This document shows, piece by piece, positions 8,789 through 17,050 of a stretch of DNA of 64,000 nucleotides. The first letter of the stretch is position 1. Every line of letters starts with the position of its first letter. The translations under genes and the position numbers were made by a program. Below the pieces are notes generated by a model. It had not been told where the DNA came from. It worked only from the letters and a program-made list of their open reading frames with translations, and did not search any database. The DNA is taken from contig JBPOFA010000007.1 of the NCBI GenBank assembly GCA_051251595.1, forward strand, positions 62,001-126,000. Reading direction: 5' to 3'. The DNA is from NORP110 sp051251595 (GTDB taxonomy: Bacteria; Pseudomonadota; Alphaproteobacteria; Rhodobacterales; Rhodobacteraceae).

Positions 8789-9478
8789 ATGAAGCGGTCT
8801 ACCGTGAATGAAATCCTACGCGAAAGCGACAAGTTCATCCGTTCTTTTGGGTATGTCTTGCCCCCCTTTGCCTATTGGACGCCGGACCAGGTGAAAACCC
8901 ATGTTGCGACGGATAGCGCAATGATCCGCGACAATATGCTGGGCTGGGACATTACCGATTTTGGGGGCGGCTCTTTCGAGGATTTGGGCCTGTTTTTGTT
9001 CACGGTGCGCAACGGCGTTCAGGCCAATGTCAAAAGCGGCATGGGCATGCTCTATGCCGAAAAGATCATGATTTCTGGCGAAAAACAGATCACACCGATG
9101 CATCGGCATAATTTCAAGACCGAGGACATCATCAACAAGGGGGGCGCGACGCTTGTCTTAGAACTGTTCAAGGCCAAGCCGGATGGCAGCCTTGATGAGG
9201 ACGCCAACGTGCATGTGCGCACCGATGGCCGCATGCGGCATCTATCGGCGGGCGAACATCTGAAACTGGCCCCGGGGGAAAGCGTCACGCTTGAACCGGA
9301 TTGCTGGCACGCGTTCTGGGGTGAGGGGGGGGCTGTTCTGATTGGAGAGGTCAGCAACGTGAACGACGATCGCACAGACAACATATTTCGGGAACCCGTC
9401 GGACGGTTCTCTGACATCGAAGAAGATGAAGCTCCGCTGCATCTTTTGGTTTCTGATTACGACACATGGCTGGCCTGA
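8789..9478 (+). CDS. D-lyxose ketol-isomerase family protein (possible D-mannose isomerase)
   Basis: A 229-residue cupin isomerase of the D-lyxose isomerase family. Characterised members interconvert D-lyxose and D-xylulose and also D-mannose and D-fructose. The metal ligands are visible as MHRHNFKTED (two His, one Glu) and the distal His in DCWHAFW. It starts 3 bases after the beta-mannosidase stop, so turning released mannose into fructose is a natural role. No sugar kinase is present in the cluster, so fructose phosphorylation must be encoded elsewhere. Confidence 0.83.
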   Translation: MKRSTVNEILRESDKFIRSFGYVLPPFAYWTPDQVKTHVATDSAMIRDNMLGWDITDFGGGSFEDLGLFLFTVRNGVQANVKSGMGMLYAEKIMISGEKQITPMHRHNFKTEDIINKGGATLVLELFKAKPDGSLDEDANVHVRTDGRMRHLSAGEHLKLAPGESVTLEPDCWHAFWGEGGAVLIGEVSNVNDDRTDNIFREPVGRFSDIEEDEAPLHLLVSDYDTWLA

Positions 9479-9499
9479 GACCAGCAAGGAAGGACAAGA

Positions 9500-10255
9500 A
9501 TGACCGATTTTTCTTATCAACTTTACAGCTCGCGCAATTTTCCCCCTTTGAAAGATACGCTCAAAATGTTGGGCAAACTTGGCTACAAACAGGTCGAGGG
9601 CTATGGCGCGCTTTATGAAAACCTCGATGCGATTGACGAGCTAAAGGCCGATCTTGCCGAAAACGGTCTGGCCATGAAGACCGGTCACATCGGCTTTGAC
9701 ATGATCCGCGACGAACCCGCGCGGGTTCTGGAAATCACCAAGGCCTTGGACATGGATTGCGTTTTCGTGCCGCACTTGGCAGCCGAAGACCGCCCCACAG
9801 ACGCCGCAGGCTGGGCCGCATTCGGCAAGGCCCTGGGCGAAGCGGGCAAGCCCTTTTGGGATGCAGGTTTGACCTATGGCTGGCACAACCATGACTTTGA
9901 ATTCGCAGCCATCGACAGCGCTGAAAAGCCGCTTGATCTGATCATGCAGGGATCAGATGATTTTGCGTTGGAACTGGACATCGCCTGGGTACAGGTCGGT
10001 GGCGAGGATCCTTTGAAATGGATCGCGAAATACGCAGATCGCATTGCCGCGGCGCATATCAAAGACATCGCGCCAGCGGGCGAAAACACGGATGAAGACG
10101 GTTGGGCCGATCCGGGCCACGGGATTATGGACTGGACCGCGATCTGGGGTGCTTTGGGCCAAACAAAGGCTAAGTATTTCGTCATGGAACATGACAACCC
10201 GAAAGATGCCGAAAGATTTGCCCGTCGCGCCATTGAGACAGCAAAGAATTTTTGA
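9500..10255 (+). CDS. Sugar phosphate isomerase/epimerase, TIM barrel
   Basis: A 251-residue xylose-isomerase-like TIM-barrel protein (AP endonuclease 2 fold; IolE and hydroxypyruvate isomerase relatives). Probable metal ligands are the Glu of HNHDFEF, Asp of LELDIAW, His of AAHIKD and Glu of VMEHDN. AGGAAGG precedes the start. It is followed 27 bases later by a Gfo/Idh/MocA dehydrogenase; this pairing is common in inositol and unusual-sugar pathways, where the dehydrogenase makes a keto sugar that the TIM-barrel partner isomerises, dehydrates or cleaves. The substrate is unknown. Confidence 0.82.
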   Translation: MTDFSYQLYSSRNFPPLKDTLKMLGKLGYKQVEGYGALYENLDAIDELKADLAENGLAMKTGHIGFDMIRDEPARVLEITKALDMDCVFVPHLAAEDRPTDAAGWAAFGKALGEAGKPFWDAGLTYGWHNHDFEFAAIDSAEKPLDLIMQGSDDFALELDIAWVQVGGEDPLKWIAKYADRIAAAHIKDIAPAGENTDEDGWADPGHGIMDWTAIWGALGQTKAKYFVMEHDNPKDAERFARRAIETAKNF

Positions 10256-10282
10256 TCCGATTTGGATCGAGGGAGGATTGAA

Positions 10283-11413
10283 ATGGAAAAACTTGGTGTA
10301 GGCATTATCGGGTGTGGCAATATTTCGACGTCATATCTGCGACTGGCCCCAACCTTTGCAGCGCTTGACGTGCGGGCCGTTGCAGATGTCAATATGGATG
10401 CAGCCCATGCGCGTGCGGCTGAATTCGGTGTGCGCGCTGAAACCGTCGATGACCTGTTGGCGGCTGAGGATCTTGATGTGATCGTGAACCTCACGATCCC
10501 AGAGGCGCATTTTCCGATCACAAAGCGTATTCTGGAAAGCGGCAAGCACGCCTATTCAGAAAAGCCTTTTGTCCTGACGTTGGAACAAGGCGAAGAGCTG
10601 CGGCGGATTTGTGAGGAAACAGGGCTGCGCGTTGGTTCTGCCCCTGACACCTTCTTTGGCGGCGCGCATCAGCTGGCACGCGCGGCGCTTGACGATGGTT
10701 TGATCGGCGACGTCGTTGCAGGCAGTTGCCACGTGATGAACCGCGGCATGGAAAGCTGGCATCCAAACCCTGACTTCTTTTTTGTCGAGGGCGGGGGGCC
10801 GATGCTGGACCTTGGGCCGTATTATGTCACCAATCTGATCCAGCTGCTTGGTCCCGTGAAACGGGTGGCAGCGCTGACGTCTTCGGCGTTTGAAACCCGC
10901 ACAATTGGGTCTGGGCCACGTGAAGGTGAAACGGTTCCGGTTGAGACCCCAACAAATATCCACGCCTTGCTGGAATTTGAAAACGGCGCCACGATCACCA
11001 TGTCCAGCAGCTGGGACGTCTGGACGCATAACCATCCCAACACAGAGCTTTACGGCAAGGACGGGTCATTGTTTGTGCCAGATCCCAACTTCTTCAGCGG
11101 GGATGTGAAATATGCTGTTGGTGGGGAAGAGATCAAAGATGTGCCGGGCTGGGACCATCCTTTTGGTATTATAAATCAGGACAATAGTTCTGGTGGCGTT
11201 GCCAATTATCGCACAGCGGGTTTGGCGGAAATGGCCCAGGCCATCGTTGAAGACCGCCCGCATCGTTGCTCTCTGGACCTTGCTCTTCACGCTGTGGACG
11301 TTATGACTTCTATTATGAAATCGGGCGAAACCGGAACATTTGTCGATTTGACAACGCGTTGCGATCGGCCAGCCCCCTTGGGCCCTGATCTCGCCCGTGC
11401 TTTGATGGCATAG
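10283..11413 (+). CDS. Gfo/Idh/MocA family oxidoreductase
   Basis: A 376-residue NAD(P)-dependent sugar dehydrogenase. The N-terminal Rossmann motif GVGIIGCGNIS and the EKP motif (YSEKPFVLT) that carries the conserved lysine are clear, followed by the alpha/beta C-terminal domain (GGGPMLDLGPYYV). GGGAGG 6 bases before the ATG at 10283 fixes the start over an in-frame ATG at 10262. It acts in the cytoplasm and probably oxidises a sugar or sugar lactone from the imported glycan. A hairpin at 11423-11440 separates it from the next gene. Confidence 0.88.
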   Translation: MEKLGVGIIGCGNISTSYLRLAPTFAALDVRAVADVNMDAAHARAAEFGVRAETVDDLLAAEDLDVIVNLTIPEAHFPITKRILESGKHAYSEKPFVLTLEQGEELRRICEETGLRVGSAPDTFFGGAHQLARAALDDGLIGDVVAGSCHVMNRGMESWHPNPDFFFVEGGGPMLDLGPYYVTNLIQLLGPVKRVAALTSSAFETRTIGSGPREGETVPVETPTNIHALLEFENGATITMSSSWDVWTHNHPNTELYGKDGSLFVPDPNFFSGDVKYAVGGEEIKDVPGWDHPFGIINQDNSSGGVANYRTAGLAEMAQAIVEDRPHRCSLDLALHAVDVMTSIMKSGETGTFVDLTTRCDRPAPLGPDLARALMA

Positions 11414-11422
11414 GTTTTGATC

Positions 11423-11440
11423 CCCCGGCCTCGGCCGGGG
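11423..11440 (+). other. Intercistronic GC-rich inverted repeat
   Basis: CCCCGGCC / GGCCGGGG separated by two bases lies between the dehydrogenase and aldo/keto reductase genes. There is no T-run. It probably forms a compact hairpin that stabilises the mRNA or lowers expression of the distal genes. Confidence 0.5.
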
Positions 11441-11477
11441 CCCTTGACCCCAGAATAGTTTACGTGAGGAACTGACA

Positions 11478-12509
11478 ATGACGTACCATGCCGCTGACAC
11501 GCGCTATGACACTATGGCTTACCGGAAATGTGGGAACTCGGGCCTTAAATTGCCAGCTGTTTCCCTTGGTCTCTGGCACAATTTCGGTGGTGACACGCCC
11601 CATGACACCAAGCGTGAAATCTGCCAAACCGCCTTTGACCACGGGATCACGCATTTCGATCTGGCCAATAACTATGGCCCGCCCCCCGGAAGCGCGGAAC
11701 ATGCGTTCGGGTCGATCCTGAAAGAAGATTTCGCACCCTATCGGGATGAAATGATCATTTCATCCAAAGCAGGCTATCACATGTGGGACGGCCCCTATGG
11801 TGAATGGGGCAGCCGCAAATATCTGATCGCGTCTTGTGACCAGTCGCTCAAACGGATGGGGCTGGATTATGTGGATATCTTCTATTCGCACCGCTTTGAT
11901 CCGAACACTCCGCTGGAAGAGACCATGGGTGCGCTTGATTACATCGTGCGCTCTGGCCGTGCACTTTATGTCGGGATTTCATCCTATAACTCGCAGCGCA
12001 CACGCGAAGCCGTTGCGATCCTGAATGATCTTGGCACGCCCTGCCTGATCCACCAGCCCAGCTATAACATGCTGAACAGATGGGTTGAAACGGACGGTCT
12101 GAAAGACACGCTCAAGGAACTTGGCGTCGGATCGATTGCCTTTACGCCTTTGGCGCAAGGCATGTTGACCCGCAAATATCTGGGCGGTATCCCAGAAGGC
12201 TCACGCGCGACGCAAGGCAAATCGCTTGATCCGAACATGGTGTCAGAGCGGGCCATTGCCAATCTGAACAAGCTGAATGAAATTGCCGAAGGGCGGGGAC
12301 AGACCCTGGCGCAGATGGCTATTGCATGGGTTCTGCGTGACAACGGGATCACCACGGCGTTGATCGGGGCCTCTAAGGCGTCCCAGGTCGTGGATTGTGC
12401 CGGGGCCGTGGGCAATCTGGACTTCACCGCTGATGAGTTGAAACTGATCGACGAATACGCGGATGAAGAAAAGATCAATCTGTGGGCCCAGTCCGCTGAA
12501 ATCGACTAA
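11478..12509 (+). CDS. Aldo/keto reductase (YghZ-like)
   Basis: A 343-residue NADPH-dependent aldo/keto reductase that resembles the E. coli YghZ L-glyceraldehyde-3-phosphate reductase group. The family's Asp-Tyr pair is in HFDLANNYGPPPGSAE, the lysine in IISSKAGY and the histidine in IFYSHRFD. The C-terminal cofactor-binding region (TALIGASKASQV) is intact. AGGA lies 8 bases before the ATG. It stands between the dehydrogenase and the GH43 gene, so it may reduce an aldehyde or keto sugar in the pathway; the substrate is unknown. Confidence 0.88.
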   Translation: MTYHAADTRYDTMAYRKCGNSGLKLPAVSLGLWHNFGGDTPHDTKREICQTAFDHGITHFDLANNYGPPPGSAEHAFGSILKEDFAPYRDEMIISSKAGYHMWDGPYGEWGSRKYLIASCDQSLKRMGLDYVDIFYSHRFDPNTPLEETMGALDYIVRSGRALYVGISSYNSQRTREAVAILNDLGTPCLIHQPSYNMLNRWVETDGLKDTLKELGVGSIAFTPLAQGMLTRKYLGGIPEGSRATQGKSLDPNMVSERAIANLNKLNEIAEGRGQTLAQMAIAWVLRDNGITTALIGASKASQVVDCAGAVGNLDFTADELKLIDEYADEEKINLWAQSAEID

Positions 12510-12512
12510 GCC

Positions 12513-14126
12513 ATGATCCGTAATCCCATTCTTCCGGGGTTCAACGCCGACCCGTCAATTTGTCGGGTCGGCGCCGATTATTACATCGCCGTGTCTACCT
12601 TTGAATGGTACCCCGGCGTGCAGATTTACCACTCACAAGACCTGGTGAACTGGGATCTGGTGGCGCGTCCGTTGAACCGGGCCGCTTTGCTGGATATGCG
12701 TGGAAATCCAGACAGTTGCGGCATCTGGGCCCCGTGCCTGAGCCATGCTGACGGGAAATTCTGGCTCGTCTATACAGACGTCAAACGGTACGACGGCAAC
12801 TTCAAAGACGCCCCCAACTATATAACCACATGCGATACCATTGATGGCGACTGGTCTGACCCGTGGTATGTGAACAATTCCGGTTTCGATCCGTCCTTGT
12901 TCCATGACGAGGATGGCCGCAAATATTTCATGAACATGCAGTGGAACTACCGGGGCAAAGGGACGGGCGGAAACCCCAAAAGTGCCAGCTTTGACGGTAT
13001 CCTGATGCAGGAATGGTCGCCAGATCATGGGCTGATGGGCGCGGTTAAGAACGTCTATCTGGGCACGGATCGTGGCCTCACCGAAGCGCCGCATGTCTTC
13101 AAGCGCAAAGGCTGGTATTACCTGACAACGGCCGAAGGGGGCACCGTGTACGAACACGCTGTCACCATGGCCCGCAGCCGGTCGATTTGGGGGCCGTATG
13201 AGGACCATCCAAACAAGTACCTGATGACCGCCATTGATGCGCCTGACCATCCGATTCAAAAAACCGGGCATGGGCAATATGTCGAAACCCATGACGGGCA
13301 GTTCTACCATACATTCCTGATGGGGCGCCCGATTGCGGGACCGGATGGCACGGGTCGGTTTTGCCCCCTCGGGCGCGAAACCGGGATAGAGCGGGTCGTC
13401 TGGGGGGACGACGACTGGCTCTATCTGGAACAGGGCGGGATGCTTGTCCGCTCTGAACTGCCAGGACTGGCAGAGGCAGAGCCACGTCCACGCGTTGCCT
13501 GCCACACAGATTTCAGCGACGGAACGCTGCCGCCGGAATTTCAGTGGTTGCGCTCGCCCGAGGCGGATCGGCTGTTCAAGGTACAAAACGGCGCTCTTAG
13601 CCTGTTTGGTCGCGAAAGCATTGGCAGTTGGTTTGAACAGGCTCTGGTCGCGCGCCGACAAGAAGACTTCGTCTATGTCGCTGAAACCGAAGTGGATTTC
13701 GCGCCAAAAACCTACCAACACACCGCCGGTCTGACGACCTATTACAACCGGTTCAAGTTTCACGCCCTGCTGATCACCGATGAACCCGGGCTGGGCCGCG
13801 CCCTGACGATCCTGTCCTGCCTTGGGGATTTCCCAGACGGAAATATGAGTTTTCCTCTGGCCAACCCGATTGCAATTCCTGATGGTCCGATCCAAATGAA
13901 AGTATCCGTCGACCGCGCTGCGCAACAGTTTTACTGGCGTCAGGCCGGCGGCGACTGGCAGGCCATTGGGCCGGTTCTGGATGCCTCGGTCATTTCAGAC
14001 GAAGGCGGGCGCGGCGGCCATGGATCGTTTACCGGGGCCTTTGTTGGTATGTTTGCCATGGACATGACAGGGCAGGGGCAAGAAGCCCGTTTTGACCACT
14101 TCACCTATAGACCGGCGGGCACATGA
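12513..14126 (+). CDS. Glycoside hydrolase family 43 protein (beta-xylosidase-like)
   Basis: A 537-residue inverting glycosidase with the GH43 five-bladed propeller and a C-terminal beta-sandwich, the architecture of beta-xylosidases. The three acidic residues are visible: base D13 in FNADPSIC, pKa modulator D126 in GFDPSLFHD and general acid E191 in LTEAPHVFK. There is no signal peptide, so it cuts imported oligosaccharides, probably releasing xylose or arabinose. It begins 3 bases after the reductase and overlaps the following gene by four bases (ATGA). Confidence 0.9.
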   Translation: MIRNPILPGFNADPSICRVGADYYIAVSTFEWYPGVQIYHSQDLVNWDLVARPLNRAALLDMRGNPDSCGIWAPCLSHADGKFWLVYTDVKRYDGNFKDAPNYITTCDTIDGDWSDPWYVNNSGFDPSLFHDEDGRKYFMNMQWNYRGKGTGGNPKSASFDGILMQEWSPDHGLMGAVKNVYLGTDRGLTEAPHVFKRKGWYYLTTAEGGTVYEHAVTMARSRSIWGPYEDHPNKYLMTAIDAPDHPIQKTGHGQYVETHDGQFYHTFLMGRPIAGPDGTGRFCPLGRETGIERVVWGDDDWLYLEQGGMLVRSELPGLAEAEPRPRVACHTDFSDGTLPPEFQWLRSPEADRLFKVQNGALSLFGRESIGSWFEQALVARRQEDFVYVAETEVDFAPKTYQHTAGLTTYYNRFKFHALLITDEPGLGRALTILSCLGDFPDGNMSFPLANPIAIPDGPIQMKVSVDRAAQQFYWRQAGGDWQAIGPVLDASVISDEGGRGGHGSFTGAFVGMFAMDMTGQGQEARFDHFTYRPAGT

Positions 14127-14956
14127 AAAGCGAAATCTGCATCTTTGACATCGAAACGGGCGCGGTCTCTGTGCTGTTGGGAACCGATCGTCTGATCGAG
14201 GCGCCAAATTGGACGCCTGACGGTGCAGGTTTGGTTGTCAACGGCGATGGTCGATTGTTTTTCGTTGATCTACTTGCGCCGGGGCTGCGTGAAATTCCCA
14301 CAGATTTTGCGGTGAATTGCAACAACGACCACGGGATTTCGCCGGATGGAAAACGTCTGGTCATCAGCGACAAGACACAACATGACGCAAGTTGTATCTA
14401 TACCTTACCGTTGGAGGGTGGTGTGCCGACACAGGTGACTAAGGCCACCCCCAGCTATTGGCACGGCTGGTCGCCTGACGGAAAGACCCTGACCTATGTT
14501 GGTAAACGCGGCGATGATGCGTTCAGTGTCTTTACAATCCCTCAGGAGGGTGGCGAAGAAACCTGTCTTACGACCGGATTTGAACACACGGATGGGCCGG
14601 ATTACACGCCAGATGGCGCATGGATCTGGTTCAACGGGCAGAAAAACGGAAAAATGCAGTTGTGGCGCGTTCGTCCCGACGGGCGTGACTTGCAGCAAAT
14701 GACGGATGACGAACGCTGGAATTGGTTTCCCCATCCGTCCCCCGATGGATCGCAGGTGCTCTACCTTGCTTATGAAAACGGTGTCTTCGGGCATCCTCGC
14801 GACAAAGAGGTAGAGCTGCGTTTGCTGCCGTCGCAAGGGGGGGAACCTAAAGTTCTTTTGGAACTTTTTGGGGGGCAAGGCAGCATCAATGTGCCGTGTT
14901 GGGCCCCGGACGGCAAAAAATTCGCATTCGTTCGGTATGCGCGCCCGAACACGTAA
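14123..14956 (+). CDS. Cytoplasmic PD40/TolB-like beta-propeller protein, function unknown
   Basis: A 277-residue protein made of about six PD40 repeats, marked by TPDG, SPDG or APDG turns near residues 31, 73, 117, 162, 206 and 261. It lacks a signal peptide, unlike TolB, so it is probably cytoplasmic. A histidine precedes four of the turns (H70, H114, H155, H204), together with HTDGPDY and NWFPHPSPDG; these could line the central channel. The nearest familiar fold is that of oligogalacturonate lyase-like propellers, some of which bind metal through histidines. It overlaps the GH43 gene by ATGA, which ties it to glycan use. No activity can be assigned. Confidence 0.75.
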   Translation: MKSEICIFDIETGAVSVLLGTDRLIEAPNWTPDGAGLVVNGDGRLFFVDLLAPGLREIPTDFAVNCNNDHGISPDGKRLVISDKTQHDASCIYTLPLEGGVPTQVTKATPSYWHGWSPDGKTLTYVGKRGDDAFSVFTIPQEGGEETCLTTGFEHTDGPDYTPDGAWIWFNGQKNGKMQLWRVRPDGRDLQQMTDDERWNWFPHPSPDGSQVLYLAYENGVFGHPRDKEVELRLLPSQGGEPKVLLELFGGQGSINVPCWAPDGKKFAFVRYARPNT

Positions 14957-15190
14957 ACCGAATGTCGGGGGCATTGGGTGAAAAGCACTGCATTTGAATT
15001 CTATGCGGTCAAAGTTTCCGATTTTGGGACGTGCCCCATCTGAAATGGCGGGATGGTTCTGTGCCTGACTGTGGGGACCCTAAATTCATTGGAAAAAATG
15101 TATTCTCCCAAGGTTCAACGCAACAACACATTCGTATTTTTGAAAAAGGCAAAGTTCTGTGTTAATATTTTCCGACATGGGAGGAAAACA

Positions 15191-15730
15191 ATGAAACACA
15201 TTTCGAAATACGCTGCCGTCGCCGGGATTACTGTTGCGCTTGCGGCTTCGCCTGTCCAGGCCAACGAAGACAGTGACGCTGCTCTTGCAGCTTTGTTGTT
15301 ACTTGGTGCGGCTGCTCTGGTTCACAATGAGGATCACCATCCGGATGGGAAACATTATACAAGAGCAGAACAAATTGCCGCATATGAACAAGGCTTCAAG
15401 GATGGGCTGCACAATGAATCGTATAATTCCAATGGTCGGGGGCCCAGTTACAACGATGGTTTTGCTGCGGGCCACAAAGAGCGGGAAAACAAGATTGCCG
15501 CAAAACGGAATAATCATGCCAAACACGGAACGCCGGTTCTGGCGATGCGCGGCTGCGTCGGTGTCGCCTCTGCCCGGTGGAGCCGCAACCCGCGTGACAT
15601 CGTTGTGGTCAATTCGCGAAAAGTTGCATCAAATGACTTTCTCGTGGAAGTGGCAGTTGGGCATAAGCACGGAAAGTGTGAAGTGAACAAAAATGGCGAT
15701 GTTCGTAATTTTGAACGGGGGCGCATGTGA
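15191..15730 (+). CDS. Small secreted protein, unknown function
   Basis: A 179-residue protein with a clear signal peptide (about residues 1-24, ending SPVQA). The mature part begins with an acidic stretch and an alanine/leucine-rich run, then two similar motifs, YEQGFKDG and YNDGFAAG, and a basic C-terminal half with two cysteines. GGAGG about 7 bases before the ATG at 15191 sets the start; the open frame upstream is not convincing. It is convergent with the type I secretion genes and does not look like an RTX substrate. No family was recognised. Confidence 0.7.
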   Translation: MKHISKYAAVAGITVALAASPVQANEDSDAALAALLLLGAAALVHNEDHHPDGKHYTRAEQIAAYEQGFKDGLHNESYNSNGRGPSYNDGFAAGHKERENKIAAKRNNHAKHGTPVLAMRGCVGVASARWSRNPRDIVVVNSRKVASNDFLVEVAVGHKHGKCEVNKNGDVRNFERGRM

Positions 15731-15772
15731 CGTCATAAATCCAAGCCTCGCAGGATATCGGAGATTACGCGT

Positions 15773-17050
15773 CTAATCGCGCATGGCCTTGGAGAAGTAA
15801 TTCGTAAACGGCCCAAAAAGATAGCCTGTCGGGCTGCGCGGTGTTGTTTGAAAGAACACCTCGACAGGCATTCCGTTTTCTAAGGTGGCCGGCAGTTGCG
15901 TGGTTTGGGGCAGTTTAAGTTCCACGTCATACAAGGCTTGCGATGATTCTGTTTGTGAGACGGTGTTCGGGCTGATTGCGGCGACATAGGCCTCTGGATT
16001 GGTGGTGTTTTGCTTGTGCAACGACGTGAAGCGCAAAAACGCGGTTTGTCCCAGATGGACCTCGTCGATGTCCCGCGGCGAAAGCCGGGTCAGAACCTTG
16101 TAGGGGCCGCCAACGGGTACGATCGTCATCAATGGCGCAGCGGGGCGAATGACAGATCCTTCGCCCAAGCCATTGGAAGACATAATCACCCCTGGAACAC
16201 TCGCACGAAGTTCAAGATTATCTATTTGGGTCATTAGGTTACGACGCTGTTCTGCTTTTTCCGCGATGTGTGCCATCACATCGCGAAGCTCATGAATCGC
16301 GCGCTCTCTTCGGTCAGCAATTGATTGGGTCAAGGCGGCGTTGAGTTCCGCAATTTTGCCTCGACTGCGTGCAATAGATGCGTTGAGCTTGCCTTGCGTC
16401 CCCGTCAGCCCAGCGATCTCTTTTTTAAGATGGCCCACACGGTTTGCAGGTGAAAACCCCTTACTGCGCAAAGTTTCGGCGTCGTTGAGTTCAGCCTGAA
16501 CCAATTGGATCTGCGTTGATACCGAGATGAGGTATTGTTCTTCGCCGATGATTGCATTTTCAATCTGTCGTTTCTGTTCCGTGATCTGCGCCGTTTTCGC
16601 CTGGGCCGTGGCGGCACGGGCGTGAAACAAACGTGTTTGCCCGTTCATCAGGTCTTTCAGGGGCTCATCGGTTTTAGCGCGGTCACTATCGGTTGCGTCA
16701 TACGCAACCTGTCCAAGGTTGTCCCGTTCCGCGCGAAGCCGTGCGGCGCGGGCCTTTAGCTCATCAATTTGCGCGGTGAGGATCGCCAATTCAGAGTGCA
16801 ACCGATCGCCGTTTAATCGTAGCAAGACATCGCCCTGATGCACATTTTGCCCCTCCGAAACCAATAGTTGCGCCACGACGCCGCCAGCATCCGTTTGCAT
16901 AACATGCGGTGCAACTTCGGATTGAATGACACCGTTGGTCATCACGGCTCCGGCAATGCGGGTATGGGTTCCCAAAACGCCCAGGCCAAGCCCCAAGCAG
17001 GCCAGTGTGGCGATGCCCCACAGAATGAGTATGCGGTTGGTCCGGGTCAT
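15773..17050 (-). CDS. Type I secretion membrane fusion protein (HlyD/PrsE family)
   Basis: A 425-residue periplasmic adaptor that links the inner-membrane ABC exporter to an outer-membrane TolC-type channel. It has one N-terminal transmembrane helix (about 6-26), a biotinyl-lipoyl-like segment (APHVMQTDAGGVVAQLLVSEGQNVHQGDVL), a long alpha-helical hairpin (about 100-280) and a C-terminal beta domain (LRASVPGVI, PYKVLTRLSPRDIDEV). Its ATG overlaps the stop of the exporter gene (ATGA), which rules out the longer upstream frame. No TolC gene is in the window. Confidence 0.88.
   Translation of the reverse strand: MTRTNRILILWGIATLACLGLGLGVLGTHTRIAGAVMTNGVIQSEVAPHVMQTDAGGVVAQLLVSEGQNVHQGDVLLRLNGDRLHSELAILTAQIDELKARAARLRAERDNLGQVAYDATDSDRAKTDEPLKDLMNGQTRLFHARAATAQAKTAQITEQKRQIENAIIGEEQYLISVSTQIQLVQAELNDAETLRSKGFSPANRVGHLKKEIAGLTGTQGKLNASIARSRGKIAELNAALTQSIADRRERAIHELRDVMAHIAEKAEQRRNLMTQIDNLELRASVPGVIMSSNGLGEGSVIRPAAPLMTIVPVGGPYKVLTRLSPRDIDEVHLGQTAFLRFTSLHKQNTTNPEAYVAAISPNTVSQTESSQALYDVELKLPQTTQLPATLENGMPVEVFFQTTPRSPTGYLFGPFTNYFSKAMRD

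Noticed and set aside
12633..13925. 430-codon antisense frame inside the GH43 gene
   Set aside because: Shadow of a real gene; no recognisable domain and no ribosome-binding site, while the sense frame has all three GH43 acidic residues.
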